A DNA stretch of 64,000 bases from Selaginella moellendorffii (Eukaryota > Streptophyta > Lycopodiopsida > Selaginellales > Selaginellaceae). Shown here piece by piece: positions 1 to 11,576 of this stretch; position 1 is the stretch's first letter; every line of letters begins with the position of its first letter. Under the pieces are notes generated by a model. That model made no database searches, had not been told where the DNA came from, and saw only the letters and a list, made by a program, of their open reading frames with translations. The position numbers and the translations under genes are program-made. The stretch lies in NCBI RefSeq assembly GCF_000143415.4, contig NW_003314273.1, positions 698,222 to 762,221 of the forward strand, written 5' to 3'.

Positions 1-1744
1 CCATCCGTTGACTCTACTTGAGTCATCCAGCAGTTTTGGACTTGGTTAATCCACAGACCCGTAAGGTCCTACTTGTGAGGCACTTGCTCACTAGAATACA
101 CTTCTTGCATTCCTGTCCTACTCAAAAGGACTATTTTCACAAGTGTTACTCCGACACTTGATTTTCTTCTCTGGGGGCAACCTTTGCCCCTTAGGACTAC
201 TTGTACATGTGATGAGAACACCAACTCATCCACTTAATACACCCCCAACTCCTTGGGTTGTTCCAGCATTTATTAGAGGTAGCCCCGGCTACCTTTTCAA
301 GGACTTGAGTCCTCTTCCGTATTTGACCTCCCACGGTCATTACTTCTGGTCTCACATTCATGAGCACCAACCTCAACTATATGAGGAAAATCTTGTGACT
401 CCTTTATTGCTTTGGAGTCTTGATCTTTCCCATGATCCCAACTGTAGTTGTTTACCACAACTACATTAGCCAGCTTGCTAAGTCAAACGCTTATCTGGAT
501 CACATCCTCAACTCTTTGAGGAAAACCATATACTGTTCCCAAGATCCCAAAGTCGTTCCATTATTGGCCCTTTTCTATCCACCACCTTGTCTACAAGTTC
601 ACACATGAACTGTAATGGAGAGCCATATCTTCCCGACCTGCTACTCCTCAAGGATAGGCCCACTTCTCGGACCTTCCGTTGCCAACACCAGTGGTGATAT
701 ACTTGAGCACCAATAAAAGTCGGACTAAGGAACAGCTCCGATACCAAATTGTAAGCGACTAAATTTTCCATTCTACTTTAGTCACTTAACCACACCTCTG
801 ACCACTTGGAGGAGTCTCATTCACAACCTCCATAAGTCCAATCCAGGACTTGGGACTTGCTAGCCCCGAGAATGGCATCCATGCCACTCAACATTTGCAC
901 TTGGTCCAAGTGCTCCACGTGTCCGATCCCATGACCGACACTCAAAGGTACCACCGACATAGCAGCCCGTTACGCTAAGGCCATGCCCAATCACCTTTGC
1001 CGCACTGGTAGTCCAATACCACTTGCATCACCGTCTTGGCTCTCCAAGACTAGGCAAACCATCCGTGAGTGGTCATCTCAGATCCACTCCTTAGCATCCT
1101 TAGGATGCCCACCGACAAGGGGAATAGCCTTCCCCAATATCCCTCTGTCAGTCCCCACTAAGTCCCTTTCTGCCCCTGGCCGTGTTTGCCAACACTGCCA
1201 CTGGATTGAGACCCACAGGCCCGACCACTAAGTCCCACGGCCCTCTGGGACTTCCTCACCACACGACTGTGTCCTTGGTCACTACCCCAGAGGACTGCTC
1301 CTCTTCCTTTCCACAGTCTGGGCCTTTGGGACAACATTTCGGAACACCGTGGCCTTACGCGAGCCACCTGGGTACTCTCCTCGCCTTCTGTCCTTGGGTG
1401 CTCTAGCCATGGGCTTAGAGCGGGTTCCGTTGAGCCACGACAGGTATCCAAGTAGGTAGTGCCACCCACACTTGGACTGGGAGCATCGGCCAGTCGATCT
1501 CCCGGGGGAACTAGAGCCGGCTCTTGAACACTTCACCAAGCTACCCCGCTTGTCGGTCTGTGTTCACTCTAGTCTTGGACTTCCCAGTGGGCAGCTCATC
1601 ACCCAACACTGGGTCCGGCCTTCCTGGGCCAAACTGGCCTTTCCTGGCCAAACTGGCTCCACTGCAGTCCTCCCCCTACTATACTTTTGGAGCTCACCAA
1701 ACCCCCCAGGGTCTGGGAGACGAACGCTTTGGGCTTTCACCCTC
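1..1744. repeat. Degenerate LTR-retroelement-derived sequence
   Basis: No convincing gene is visible; the reading frames here are short and resemble no family I know. Around 728-745 the text reads as the reverse complement of a primer-binding-site-like string (TTGGTATCGGAGC), followed by a TTACA/TGTAA end. That is how a minus-strand LTR element looks next to its 5' LTR. The stretch near 1675-1745 (a 'ctatactttt(g)gga' string, then 'acgctttgggctttcaccc') is repeated near 32670-32740 inside the small element at 31823-33554, so both belong to one repeat family. Boundaries are not resolvable by eye. Confidence 0.5.
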
Positions 1745-1745
1745 T

Positions 1746-2375
1746 CAGGCTCCGGACTCGGACTCGGACTCGGACTCGGACTCGGACTCGGACTCGGACT
1801 CGGACTCGGACTCGGACTCGGACTCGGGCTCGGGCTCGGGCTCAGTCTCGGCCTCGGCCTCGGTCTCAGTCTCGGTCCCGATCTCGGTCTCGGTCTCGGT
1901 CTTGGTCTCGGTCCCGGTCTCGGTCTCGACTTCGGACTCCATCTCGGACTCCATCTCGGACTCCATCTCGGACTCCATCTCGGGTCCATCTCGGGTCCAT
2001 CTCGGACTCCATCTCGGGTCCATCTCGGACTCCATCTCGGACTCCATTTCGGGTCCATCTCGGGTCCACCTCGGACTCCATCTCGGACTCCATCTCGGAC
2101 TCCATCTCGGGTCCATCTCGGACTCCACTTCGGATTCCAACTCGGGTCCATCTCGGGTCCACCTCGGACTCCACTTCGGACTCCTTCTCGGACTCCATCT
2201 CGGGTCCATCTCGGACTCCACTTCGGACTCCAACTCGGGTCCATCTCGGACTCCACTTCGGACTCCAACTCGGGTCCATCTCGGACTCCACTTCGGACTC
2301 CAACTCGGGTCCATCTCGGACTCCACTTCAGACTCCAACTCGGGTCCATCTCGGACTCCATCTCGGACTCCCACG
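1746..2375. repeat. (CTCGGA)n-derived minisatellite
   Basis: About 630 bp of CTCGGA hexamers grade into longer units of the type CTCGGACTCCAT and CTCGGGTCCAT. Because the unit is a multiple of three without stops, all frames stay open: Ser-Asp, Leu-Gly and Arg-Thr dipeptides on the plus strand, Ser-Glu/Pro-Ser/Trp-Ser types on the minus strand. The 300-residue reading frames here are a by-product of the repeat and are not annotated as genes. Confidence 0.9.
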
Positions 2376-2519
2376 TGTCATGTGTTGGTCCTTTTGGGTC
2401 CCTTTTTGGAGCCTCGCCTTTTGCTTGCTTCGTGCTCGTTCCTCGAGCACTTCGTTGGGAGTTCCACTCCCGCTCTTGACTTTTCAAGTCGGAGCTTTTG
2501 GTCCAAACGTGTTACGCTC

Positions 2520-3655
2520 GTTTGGCTCTCGCTTCGGCCACTACCATGTGGCGCCCTTCTGGCTCCACTTTGGGGCCTAGGGATTTTGTGTCTCACACAA
2601 ACATGTTATACTCATTAAACTTTTGTTTTGATGAAACATAAATGTACATTTCTTATGTCTAATAGGGACTAAACAACATTATCAAGAACACATTTTCACA
2701 AAATGTTGCTAGTGAAACTACAAGTACAAATGTATGCTCTTAAATTTAGACTTTTTGAGATGTCATCTAACTCAATACTATTTAAACCCAAAGAAACTTA
2801 ACCCAAGTTATTCTCTTTGGTTGCTTATAATAAAGTCATGGCATTATTTTTTGGCAATTTGCCTCCAAGATAACTCTACCACAAGACTTGAAGCCACATG
2901 CTATACTCCATAGCACATAAACTTTGCCATAGTGCGCTCCACCTCCAATGTGCCACCTGATCGTGATATAACTCTAATTCATAGGTCTAAGCAAGGTGTG
3001 AATGTGCTCTAGCTCAAGGCTAGAGCATGTTACCTTGCTTCCCACGTGAGATAAGTGCATTGGCTCATCTTTAAAAAAGTCTTAGCTTTGCTATAAAGAC
3101 TAAAGAAGTACTACAAACCTCTCAAATTAGTGTTGAGAGAAAAAATGTGTGGATCTCTTAACATGTAACACTTACTTACCTTCATATGCTAGTGGCTCTA
3201 ATCATGGTAGTAATCCCTACCAATAGCTCCAAACTCAACCCCTCCAAATCCTACAAAATCAATTTAAAACCAACACCAAGCATGGTTTTCCACAAAACCA
3301 AGTGCTCTCTAGCACATTAGCAACCCTAAATTGTGCTTTGCAAGCACCATAGTGAAACCCTAGCTAAGATGAGTTAGATCTCACTAAAATGGATGAAATT
3401 TAGGCTAGGGACTTCCTTTCAAGTCACTAGCAGTTTATTGGACACTCCCAAGTCTTGTCATATCTTGTCAAAGTGCTGAAAATGAAGATTCACTCACCTC
3501 CAAGAACCTTAGCTATGCCACAATGTAGGGTCACTAAGATTTTGTAGATCCTGGATTAGAATGTCATACTATGGATGGACTTCCACTTCAGCCACTACCA
3601 CGTGGCACAACTTTGGCTCCATTTTGGGACTTAGGGTTTTGTGTGTTACAATTAT
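2520..3655. repeat. Repeated ~75-bp ends and LTR-like segment
   Basis: A segment ending in 'tagggattttgtgtctcaca' (about 2525-2603) recurs as a diverged copy at about 3575-3650 ('tagggttttgtgtgttaca'), in direct orientation and about 1.05 kb apart. Between them, 2755-2832 resembles the LTR of the element at 31823-33554 (shared 'attctctttggttgctta'). This is most simply a decayed, non-autonomous LTR element; no coding sequence is recognisable. Confidence 0.4.
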
Positions 3656-5750
3656 TTTAAAACTAACTCATTAAATGACTTAATCTAATCATTTAAATTT
3701 AACCACACAAATTGCATATAATCATTAGGGTTCAATTGTGAGAAGGGTAGTACAGTTTTAAGGTCAACCCCCAAACATGTATAGCCTATTTTTTTAAAGT
3801 TTATTTCTTTTGGAATTTATTACTAGGTTGGAAGTTATGACAAAGGCACATTCTTCTTGGGTGCAAATATACATATGTCATTTAAATCTTTGATTTGATG
3901 GGTTAATTAGTTTGATTGTGAAGGTGACTAGATGTTTTGAGATTAGGACACTTGTAAAGGACCTAATTATGTTTATGAACATAAAAAATTCCAAAATTAT
4001 GTTATTCTGTTTATTCTTTCTCTTTTATATACTTTTTTTAAAAGTATTTAAAAGTATATATATACTTTTATATACTCAAATGCCTTTTTCACAATAGCCT
4101 TATTGCTTTGAGAGCCATGATCATCTATCACAATACAAGCACAATTTGTTGGAGAGACACCTCTTTTTTAAAAGCTCTTGGTTTTTCTTTTTCTGGAATA
4201 ACTTAGGTACACACTTTCATTTGCTCTCTAGATATAAATAGTGATTACATATTATTTTTACATTACTGTATAATTTGATATTTATTATATTACTTTACTT
4301 TAAGAGTTTGTAAGTCAATTTTAAGGGCACAACTTTACAGAAACTTCTATATGGCAGGAGATGGCTATAATGCTTAAAATGTCACTCTCCAACAGTATTG
4401 ATAGAGACTTTTTTACTCTAAAGCCTACACAAAAGTTTTCAAGTTTATCTAGTTATCATATATTTTATTTCACTTTCAAAATATTACCAAGTTAGTCGAA
4501 TGTTGCTACTGGAATTTCTAGATAGCGATAAATCTCTTATATGACCATGATCAAGCTTCTCTATTTACAAACTCTAAACAATAATAAACAATCAAATCTC
4601 AGAGTATTATTTTTGGTATACCAAAATGTGTCTTTGTTGTAAAAACATTGTTGTAGCTAACAAGGTTGGTGACACACTATCCTTCTAACCATGATATCAT
4701 GACCAATAATTTATGGTATACTACAACAACTATATACTATTACCCATTTATGAAAGGCTAAAAAGATCCAGGTAAGATAGTTCCCAAAGGAATATATATA
4801 TATATATATATAGATAGATAGATATAGATATAGTTAGTCTCTGAATTATTGCCTTTGAATTGCTCCCTTCTAAATTTTATTCTTTGTAAACATAAAATTT
4901 TCAATAAAACTATCCAGCTCTTCACTAGATCATAAACATCCTCTTTGGCCAATAGTAATATCTTTAGTCCATTGATAAATATCACAATGTGAAGTTGAGT
5001 AAGATTTTGAAAATACACACTTCTAGAGTTTGTTTGATCCCTAAAACATCTTCAAGTTTATACATGCAATTCTCAACACCACACTGTATGTAGTAATAAG
5101 CATATTTAACTGATATTTATTCTTTGCCTAAAATAATATGCATTAAGCTTCATATAGATTACATATTGATTAGCACACTTTAGCTGTCTCTTTAACAGTT
5201 AGAGATATTAAACAGTATTAGAGTATTTTTACAAAAAATCATCACTACAATTTATTGAAGTCACTGTTACATATAATATCATAGCTGCTTGTGAAGAATC
5301 AAATGAATTTGCAACTGCTTGCTTAAAGGAATTGAGATTTAGAATAACAGTTTAATCTCTTATGATTCAACACATGTTCATGCACCACCAAACATAATCC
5401 TAACAATGGTCATGATAATTATTGTATGGCGGGCAATCAAGGCATCCTAGTGAATACTCATAAGCAAGTGCTTAATTGTTAATGACAATATGCGGTGATC
5501 CAAAGTACTTAAGAGCAATAACCAACTCTATTTAATAAGTATCACATAATAGCATATAATGAAGTTAAAAATAAGAAGCCTTGCCACATTATTAACTTTA
5601 TAGCTTCCTAACTACTACTGCTAAAGTATAGGCACCACAACTATTCCCCACGCAGGACATTAGCCTACGGTCACATTTTTCTTTGGCATTTATCCTCTCG
5701 AATATTCTTGTGAAGCGGCAATGGGCTCTGGCGCAAGGGTTTTGTGGCCG
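3656..5750. other. AT-rich intergenic DNA, no gene seen
   Basis: Strongly AT-rich. The only frames are short, with low-complexity translations. A TA/GATA microsatellite lies at about 4791-4832. Nothing else is recognisable. Confidence 0.6.
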
Positions 5751-5756
5751 GGAGCT

Positions 5757-7327
5757 ATGGCGGAGGCGCATTCTTCTTGGGAATTTCTGAAGCTCTTGCC
5801 GGAAAGGTATGCGCATTTTGTTTCCAATCCTCGAGATTCAGTGGGTTGATTAGTCTGAAACGGGACGTAGGATTTGTGATTGCTAGCCCGCCACTGCTGC
5901 TGGATTCCGACGAGGTTTGCTTTCTGGTGCTTTTAAAGAAATGGTACTGATTTTCCAATGGTTTTAGCTCCCTATTGCCTCGATCAGCGGATTGATTGGA
6001 GATTGCGCTGCCGGGTGGATAGAGGAGCTTGATCCTGGCCATGCAAGAGACTGGTTTCTATCGAGAAAATCCAGCAGCAACACGAGACTTGGTACGCTCA
6101 AAGTCGACGGTAAACCATGACGAGCGTTCTCTGTTTCTTTTTCTTTCTTTCCAGGTGATCACTTTGCAAAGTGTGTCGAGTTCGTGCTTCGTTTCGCTCC
6201 GTTGGAGGGAATCGACTCCATATTCTACTCCCAGCAAGTTTTGGAGCCCGTCACAGTTGACAAGGATGAAGAAATGGTATCCACACGACTTGAAGGGGTT
6301 GATGGCGAGCAAACTGAGAGCGGTGGTGACAAGTACGAGAGGAGACGAGCAAGAAAACTGTTGCGTAGGCTTCACAGGAAAAGGATCTCCGTGAACACCG
6401 TTGGAGAGTTTGATTTTCTCTTTCGTCTCAAGCATCCGCAGCCATCTACGGTCGTGGAGCACTGGGAAGTCTCCGTGAAGTTTTTGCTCTACGTTGGGCC
6501 TTGGGAAGCCTTTGGTCTACAAACTCCAGAAGCCGCCAAGTGGAAGCAATTCAGGTCAGAACAGCAGATGGAGGAGATCTCCACCCACATCACCGCTTCG
6601 AGAAACGAGCGGTTTCTCGGGTNNNNNNNNNNNNNNNNNNNNNNNNNNNNNNNNNNNNNNNNNNNNNNNNNNNNNNNNNNNNNNNNNNNNNNNNNNNNNN
6701 NNNNNNNNNNNNNNNNNNNNNNCTCTGGCGGACAGGAAGAATCGACTCAAGAACCAGCTCACTCTGCCAACGAAAGCTGCGGCTCTGGGGACACTAGAGT
6801 CGCTTTTTGGAAGTGGTGATATCCGAGTGAGCTCAAGGGCTCTGCTGCACGGCTACCTCTTCTACGAGCCTGCGCTGTGGAAGTTCCTGTGCACAACGAG
6901 CAGTGACTTTCGAGGCAGCGCGTATGGAGACTCGACCGTGAACTCTAGGCACTGGAAAGGCTGGTGGATGGACGTGGAAGGATTCCAAACTTTCGCGTCG
7001 GCTCCAGAACGCGCGACGAGCAAGTGGTACATCGTTCCAAAGATGGAGTGGCTTTCTCCGGTGGTGATCCATGAAGACGAGGAGAGGTTTCTATACGGCG
7101 CGCTCAGCAGCGATGGACTGGTGGATATGGCTGCCAAAGTCGCCGAGGAAGCGAGCAGGATGGACAGGGACAGGATGAGACGCTTCATGGTGGCGGAGAT
7201 TTGTCGGCAAAGCGATGAGTGTCACTGGATTTGGAGTGAGACGAGCAGGGGTTTTATCGTCGAGGATTCCTGGCCGGATACCAAAGCTTACAGTCCTCAC
7301 GGCTTCGTTATGTCTTGGGGTCTGTGA
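5757..7327 (+). CDS. DUF1853 family protein (interrupted by assembly gap)
   Basis: A four-exon model fits: 5757-5806, 5854-5914, 5968-6091 and 6155-7327, with GT-AG introns of 47-63 nt and continuous phase. The last exon carries features I recognise from the DUF1853 family, otherwise mostly bacterial proteins: HWEVSVKFLLYVG at about 6460, then after the gap LADRKNRLKNQLTLP, GYLFYEPALWKF, HWKGWWMD and SKWYIVPKMEWLSPVV. These match in order the family's HWE-VKF, DR-L-L-QLPL, GYLFYP, RGWW and WLSP blocks. The reading frame before the 100-N gap differs from the frame after it; since the gap length is a placeholder, this is not evidence of a frameshift. The biochemical role of DUF1853 is unknown to me. 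Broken pieces of the gene recur at 14390-14657, 37840-38230 and 44700-45143. The family call rests on motif recognition from memory. Confidence 0.7.
6623..6722. other. Assembly gap (100 N)
   Basis: Exactly 100 N inside the last exon of the DUF1853 gene. The uniform length suggests a gap of unknown true size. Confidence 0.98.
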
Positions 7328-7804
7328 AGCTGGAAAAGAAGAAGAGTGGAAATCCGCTACTCCATCCATACGATGTTCACAAGAGCTTGGAAGATTTCCG
7401 ATGCTTGGAGATGATCACGAGAGTTTGGAAGTTTTCCGAAGATCACAAGAGCTTGGAAGTTTTCTTTTTGCTGCTGGATGATTTGATCAACCAAGAACTC
7501 TCTCTTTTTACAGTTCGAGCAGCAAAGTTTTTGATCTTTGGGAAAGATTCCACTGGCTGAAACGCACTGAAAAAGTCCTCATTATAATGTAACGTGGGAG
7601 GAATGATGAGCTGGATCCAACGGCCAGCGAGGCTCCACGTTCCCGCCATTTATACCGGGCTAGGGTTTTCTCCTCCTGGGCCGGCACGCGACGGGATGAT
7701 CCTCCATTCGAGCTCGTAGATCTGAGGCGCCGCGCTCCTCCACCAATTCCCGAGCTGATCAATTGGAGCGCGCGCCTCGCGGATCCGAATTTGGTGGAGG
7801 AAAC

Positions 7805-8667
7805 ATGGCGTTCGCAGTGAGGCAGCAAAAATGTAAGTCTTGCGAGAAGACAGTGTATCTGGTAGATCAGCTAAGCGCCGATGGGGTGCTCTATCACAAG
7901 GCGTGCTTTCGATGCCAGCATTGCAAGGGAACGCTCAAAGTAATGTTTTTGGCCATCGTTTTCCCATTTCTTCTCCTTGTGAATTTTTTTTTTTTCCTTT
8001 TCAGCTTAGCAACTATGCATCGTTGGAAGGCGTCTTGTATTGCAAGCCACATTTGGAGCAGCTCTTCAGAAAGACTGGAAGTTTTGACAAGAGTTTCGAC
8101 AGCGGTAAAGTATTTTTCTTGATGAAGAAAAATGGCATTCTTATGGTGTTGCTTTCCTTCCACTCTTTTCCTTTGCAGTTGGAACGCCGAAAAATTCGCT
8201 CAAACAAGAACGTGAACGTGAAACGGTTCGTCTTAGTCGTTCGTGACTTTAGACATGGAAGAAAGAAAAGCTTCACTGAAAACGATAACTTCTCCTTCTG
8301 TGCAGGTCCCCTCGAAGCCAGTCGTGAGCAAGCTGAGTAGATTGTTTTCTGGAACTCAAGAGAAATGCGTCAGCTGCTCCAAGACGGTGTACCCTCTCGA
8401 AAAGGTGAGAAAGAAACTTCGAGAAAAGCCGTGGAGCTAAAGCTTTTCTCTGCTGGTTTCCAGGTTAGTGTGGAGGGTCAATCTTATCACAAGTCTTGCT
8501 TCAAATGCACGCACGGAGGTTGCGTAATCAGCCCCTCAAACTACGCAGCCCTGGAAGGTATGCTGTATTGCAAGCACCACTATTCACAGCTCTTCATGGA
8601 GAAAGGAAACTATAGCCAGCTTACCAAAGCAGCGTCGATGAAACTCCCGGCCAAAACGGAGTTGTGA
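7805..8667 (+). CDS. Plant two-LIM-domain protein (WLIM type)
   Basis: Five exons with continuous phase: 7805-7939, 8005-8104, 8179-8225, 8306-8404, 8464-8667, giving 194 residues, the usual size of plant WLIM proteins. LIM1 ligands are C10, C13, H31, C34, C37, C40, C58, H61. LIM2 ligands start C115, C118, H136, C139, C142 and continue with the C-x4-C spacing (C142, C147) and a CKHH end, as in plant LIM proteins. The domains are joined by a short charged/Ser-rich linker encoded by exons 3-4. Plant members of this CRP-like family bind and bundle actin filaments and can also enter the nucleus; that role is known from the family, not shown here. The start is the first ATG and opens directly into LIM1. 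A decayed copy of the 3' end and 3' UTR lies at 44490-44640. Confidence 0.92.
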
Positions 8668-9204
8668 GTGACGATTTGATGATGCGACTGGGAAGACTGG
8701 AGCAGGGATTTGGAGATGAGTCGCTTTAATCCATTTGAAGGGGCCTCGGATTTGTTTGGTAAGCCCGATTCGTGCGTAGCTTTCTTCTACTCTCTTTTTC
8801 CTGTTTGTCTTTCGCGATAATTGTCCCCCTATAGATTATGACAGACACTCAGCACATTGAGCGAAGAGAAAAGAACGAGAAAAAAATATTTGCCGAGATC
8901 TCACAGCTGTGGTGTACTTGTCACTTATTTATTTTGTGGAAGTTTCCATCTAAAACACAATAAAGAGATTGGTGTGTAGGACGGGACACCTGTCAGATGA
9001 ATGAATGTCTAGTTTGTGAAGTCTACGTCTTGGCTTTAACTCTTATTGACTAGCTGTGGATTTTAGAGCGTGAGACTTGGTCGAGAGGCATAGTCTATTT
9101 CTCTTTTCATTTGCAAAGGTAGATATAGAAACGTAACCGCTAGCTTGGTCGTGATCAACGCGTGTTTGTGGATTTTTTTTACAGACTTTGAAGACTTGCC
9201 ACTG

Positions 9205-9212
9205 TATATAAA
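9205..9212 (+). promoter_or_regulatory. TATA box of the germin-like gene
   Basis: A TATATAAA string lies about 135 bp upstream of the germin ATG. The equivalent site is present upstream of the minus-strand pseudogene at 45144-46109 (near 46240) but deleted in the pseudogene at 38824-39655. Confidence 0.6.
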
Positions 9213-9344
9213 CCACACACTTTCCTCTGGCAGATTTATCATCTCTCTTCCATCACAACTCGTTCGCTCGTTTCTTTCTCCTTTTCGCTCTTCTCAGTTT
9301 CCGGAGATCATCTTTCCTTTGGTCTAGATCTTGATCTTCTTGCG

Positions 9345-10217
9345 ATGGAGTACAAGAAGTTCATAGTGGTGGTGATGATCTTGGGCGCTGTCGCAGGGAA
9401 TGTGTTTGTGAGTGCCGCCGACCCCGACCCGCTGCAAGATTTCGACAGCCCGGGAGCTCTCAGCGACTTCGTGCTGCGAGATGTGTTCAAGAATGGCGAC
9501 GTGAGCAATGGACCTGGTGGCCTTCGCGCCGCGATCAACATCACACTCTTCCCAGGAATCGAGTACTTTGTCTTCCGCTTTGCCTTTCGTTCTGTTAGCT
9601 CGAGTTGATGGAGGTTGTCCTTTGTTTTGCTTGCAGGTCCCAGGGGATAACTTATGTACACTTTAACATGGTTCCCTGTGGAGTCAATCTGCCACACACG
9701 CACCCTCGAGCATCAGAGCTCCTCACATTGGTCTCTGGCGGGCCTCTTCAAGTTGGATTCGTGGATACAGCCGGTACGAAATCTCTCTCTCTCTCTCTCT
9801 CTCTCTCATGCCGTGATTTTTTCCAGGAGTACCACGCATCAACCTTTTGCACCCGGGCGATCTCACGGTTTTCCCGCGAGGAACGATGCACTTTGAGATC
9901 AACGTTGGGACCAAGCGTGCGTTTTACATCTCGGCCCTCAATAGCCAAAACCCAGGAACTCTGGTAAACAAAAAAGCTTCGCACGTTTTTACAATGTTTT
10001 CTGATCCTGTTCTTTTTTTTATTATTCTTTCGTGTGTGTGTAGACAAGTGGTGGTGCTCTCTTGATGATCCCGGACAGGTCCTCTGCAACCGCGCTTAAC
10101 GTAGGGCTGGACATGATCCGGAAGCTCAAGGAGAATATGCTGCCATACACCCCGCAGCTCGAGTTGGCCCCGCCAGCTGTGTGCGTTCCCGGGCGAGACA
10201 TCACCACCAAGATTTAA
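9345..10217 (+). CDS. Germin-like protein (secreted cupin)
   Basis: Four exons, 9345-9562, 9637-9773, 9827-9963 and 10044-10217, give 221 residues with continuous phase. A hydrophobic signal peptide covers about residues 5-24. Cupin box 1 is complete (G88, H93, H95, E100, G-G) and box 2 carries P135-x-G137, H140 and N144, so the metal-binding set of three His and one Glu is present. Germin-like proteins are apoplastic homo-oligomers, some with Mn superoxide dismutase or oxalate oxidase activity; substrate cannot be read from the sequence. The usual N-terminal cysteine after 'LQDF' in seed-plant germins is replaced by Asp, so the conserved N-terminal disulfide seems absent. The intron before exon 3 carries a (TC)n run at 9782-9806. 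This is the only intact germin in the window; four broken relatives lie downstream. Confidence 0.92.
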
Positions 10218-10355
10218 AGAAGTTTTTTGTCCTTGTTTTTTACATTGTCATTAAAATAAGCTTTTTTGTCTCCATCTTTTTTTTGAAGCTGCCTTTTTTG
10301 CAAATTACTATAAACAAATCCTTTAGGTTTTCCTAACTACTCATTTTTTCGAGTG

Positions 10356-11364
10356 ATGGCAGAGTATGTGTGGGCAAGTGACGCGAGGTTGCTAGGCGCT
10401 GGAGCGGACGGAGAGGTAAGGGTTGGGTTCCACCAAAAGACTGGAGACAAAGTAGCCATGAAGAAGATGTACGAGCACGAATACCTTTACGATACCATCA
10501 TCAACGAGTCGGAGATCCTGGAAGAGGTAGCGCACGACAACGTTGTCAATCTTCTTGGGTTGACCTGCAACAACCAGGGGACATTCACGGTGATGGAGCT
10601 CATGGACGGGAGTTTGCGCGATGTGATCTTGGCGCAAGCTTGGCGAGCACGACATCAAGGCCGTGATGCGCCAGATCCTGGAGGGCCTGGCGTGGATTCA
10701 CGCGCACAGAATCGTGCATCAAGACATCAAGACGAGCAACGTTCTCGTCAAAAGGGATGGAGAGAAGAATAAGTTTGTGGTGAAACTGGCGGACTTCACT
10801 ACTGCGAGGAGGCTGCAGACACGTCCCTGGTCAAACAAGGTCGGGACCCTAACGTTTAACGCTCCGGAGCTTCTCAAGGGTGCCACCAGCTTTGGCACCG
10901 CAATCGACGTGTGGAGCGCCGGGTGTATATTCGAGGAGATGCTCCTGGGTAGCAATCCCTTTGACGTGCCCGACGAAGAGGATGGAGACTCGCTCAACTA
11001 TTTTGTGGCTGATTTTGCCAAGAAGCTGGACATCGATGGCTGTGGCATGGGCTATCAAGACAGGCGCCGAGAACGAGCACGCGAGAGGATCTTGCAGAAG
11101 ATGGCGTGGTGGAAAGCCGAGGACGTCAGAAGCAGAATTAAAGACCCCAATGCAGTGGAGCTGCTCAAGAGGATGCTGGCGATTGATCCAGCGAGGAGGA
11201 TCTCGGCACAAAACGCCTTGAAGATGCCATATTTCCAAGAGAAGGCCGAGGACACAATTGTGGAAGCCAGGCGAATGCTTCCGACAATGACGATTGCGAG
11301 TGGAAACTTGAGGCCAGCTTGGCTTAAAATCAACAACACAACCCCATCAATAGCTATAATGTAA
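10356..11364 (+). CDS. CDK-like Ser/Thr protein kinase with a one-base frameshift
   Basis: Intronless. The first frame (10356 to about 10638) encodes a glycine loop LGAGADGEV, the VAMKKM lysine and the hinge FTVMELMDGSL. The frame then shifts by one base at about 10636-10638 (CAAG where CAG would keep frame) and the kinase continues to 11364. The continuation has the catalytic loop IVHQDIKTSN, LADFTTARR, the NAPELL segment, DVWSAGCIFEEMLLG and a C-lobe ending LAIDPARRISAQNALKMPYF. HRD is changed to HQD but the catalytic Asp remains. DFG is DFT, still with the Mg-binding Asp. The CMGC (CDK/MAPK) layout of the C-lobe is clear; specificity is unknown. Either the gene is a young pseudogene or one base is an assembly error. 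The kinase identity is certain; integrity is not. Confidence 0.8.
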
Positions 11365-11576
11365 ACAATGTTTGTGAAAAATTGCAAAACATTTTATCTT
11401 TTTCTCTAAGTAGATCATATAAAAACTTAATCATGTTCAAACAATGCTAAAGACTGTAAAGTTTTTGCAAAACTTTATATTCCTTTTTCTTGGCAAAAAG
11501 AATAATTCAAGAGAGGGGATCTTAAGATTCATATCAAAAATCTTTTGTATTGTTTGTAAATGATGAACCACTTGTG

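Noticed and set aside
1746-2375. Possible CRISPR array
   Set aside because: Contiguous tandem hexamers without unique spacers, in a plant genome.
1472-2618. Long overlapping reading frames of 300 or more residues on both strands
   Set aside because: They are translations of the CTCGGA minisatellite (Leu-Gly, Ser-Asp, Arg-Thr runs) in several frames at once; no domain, no splice or start context.
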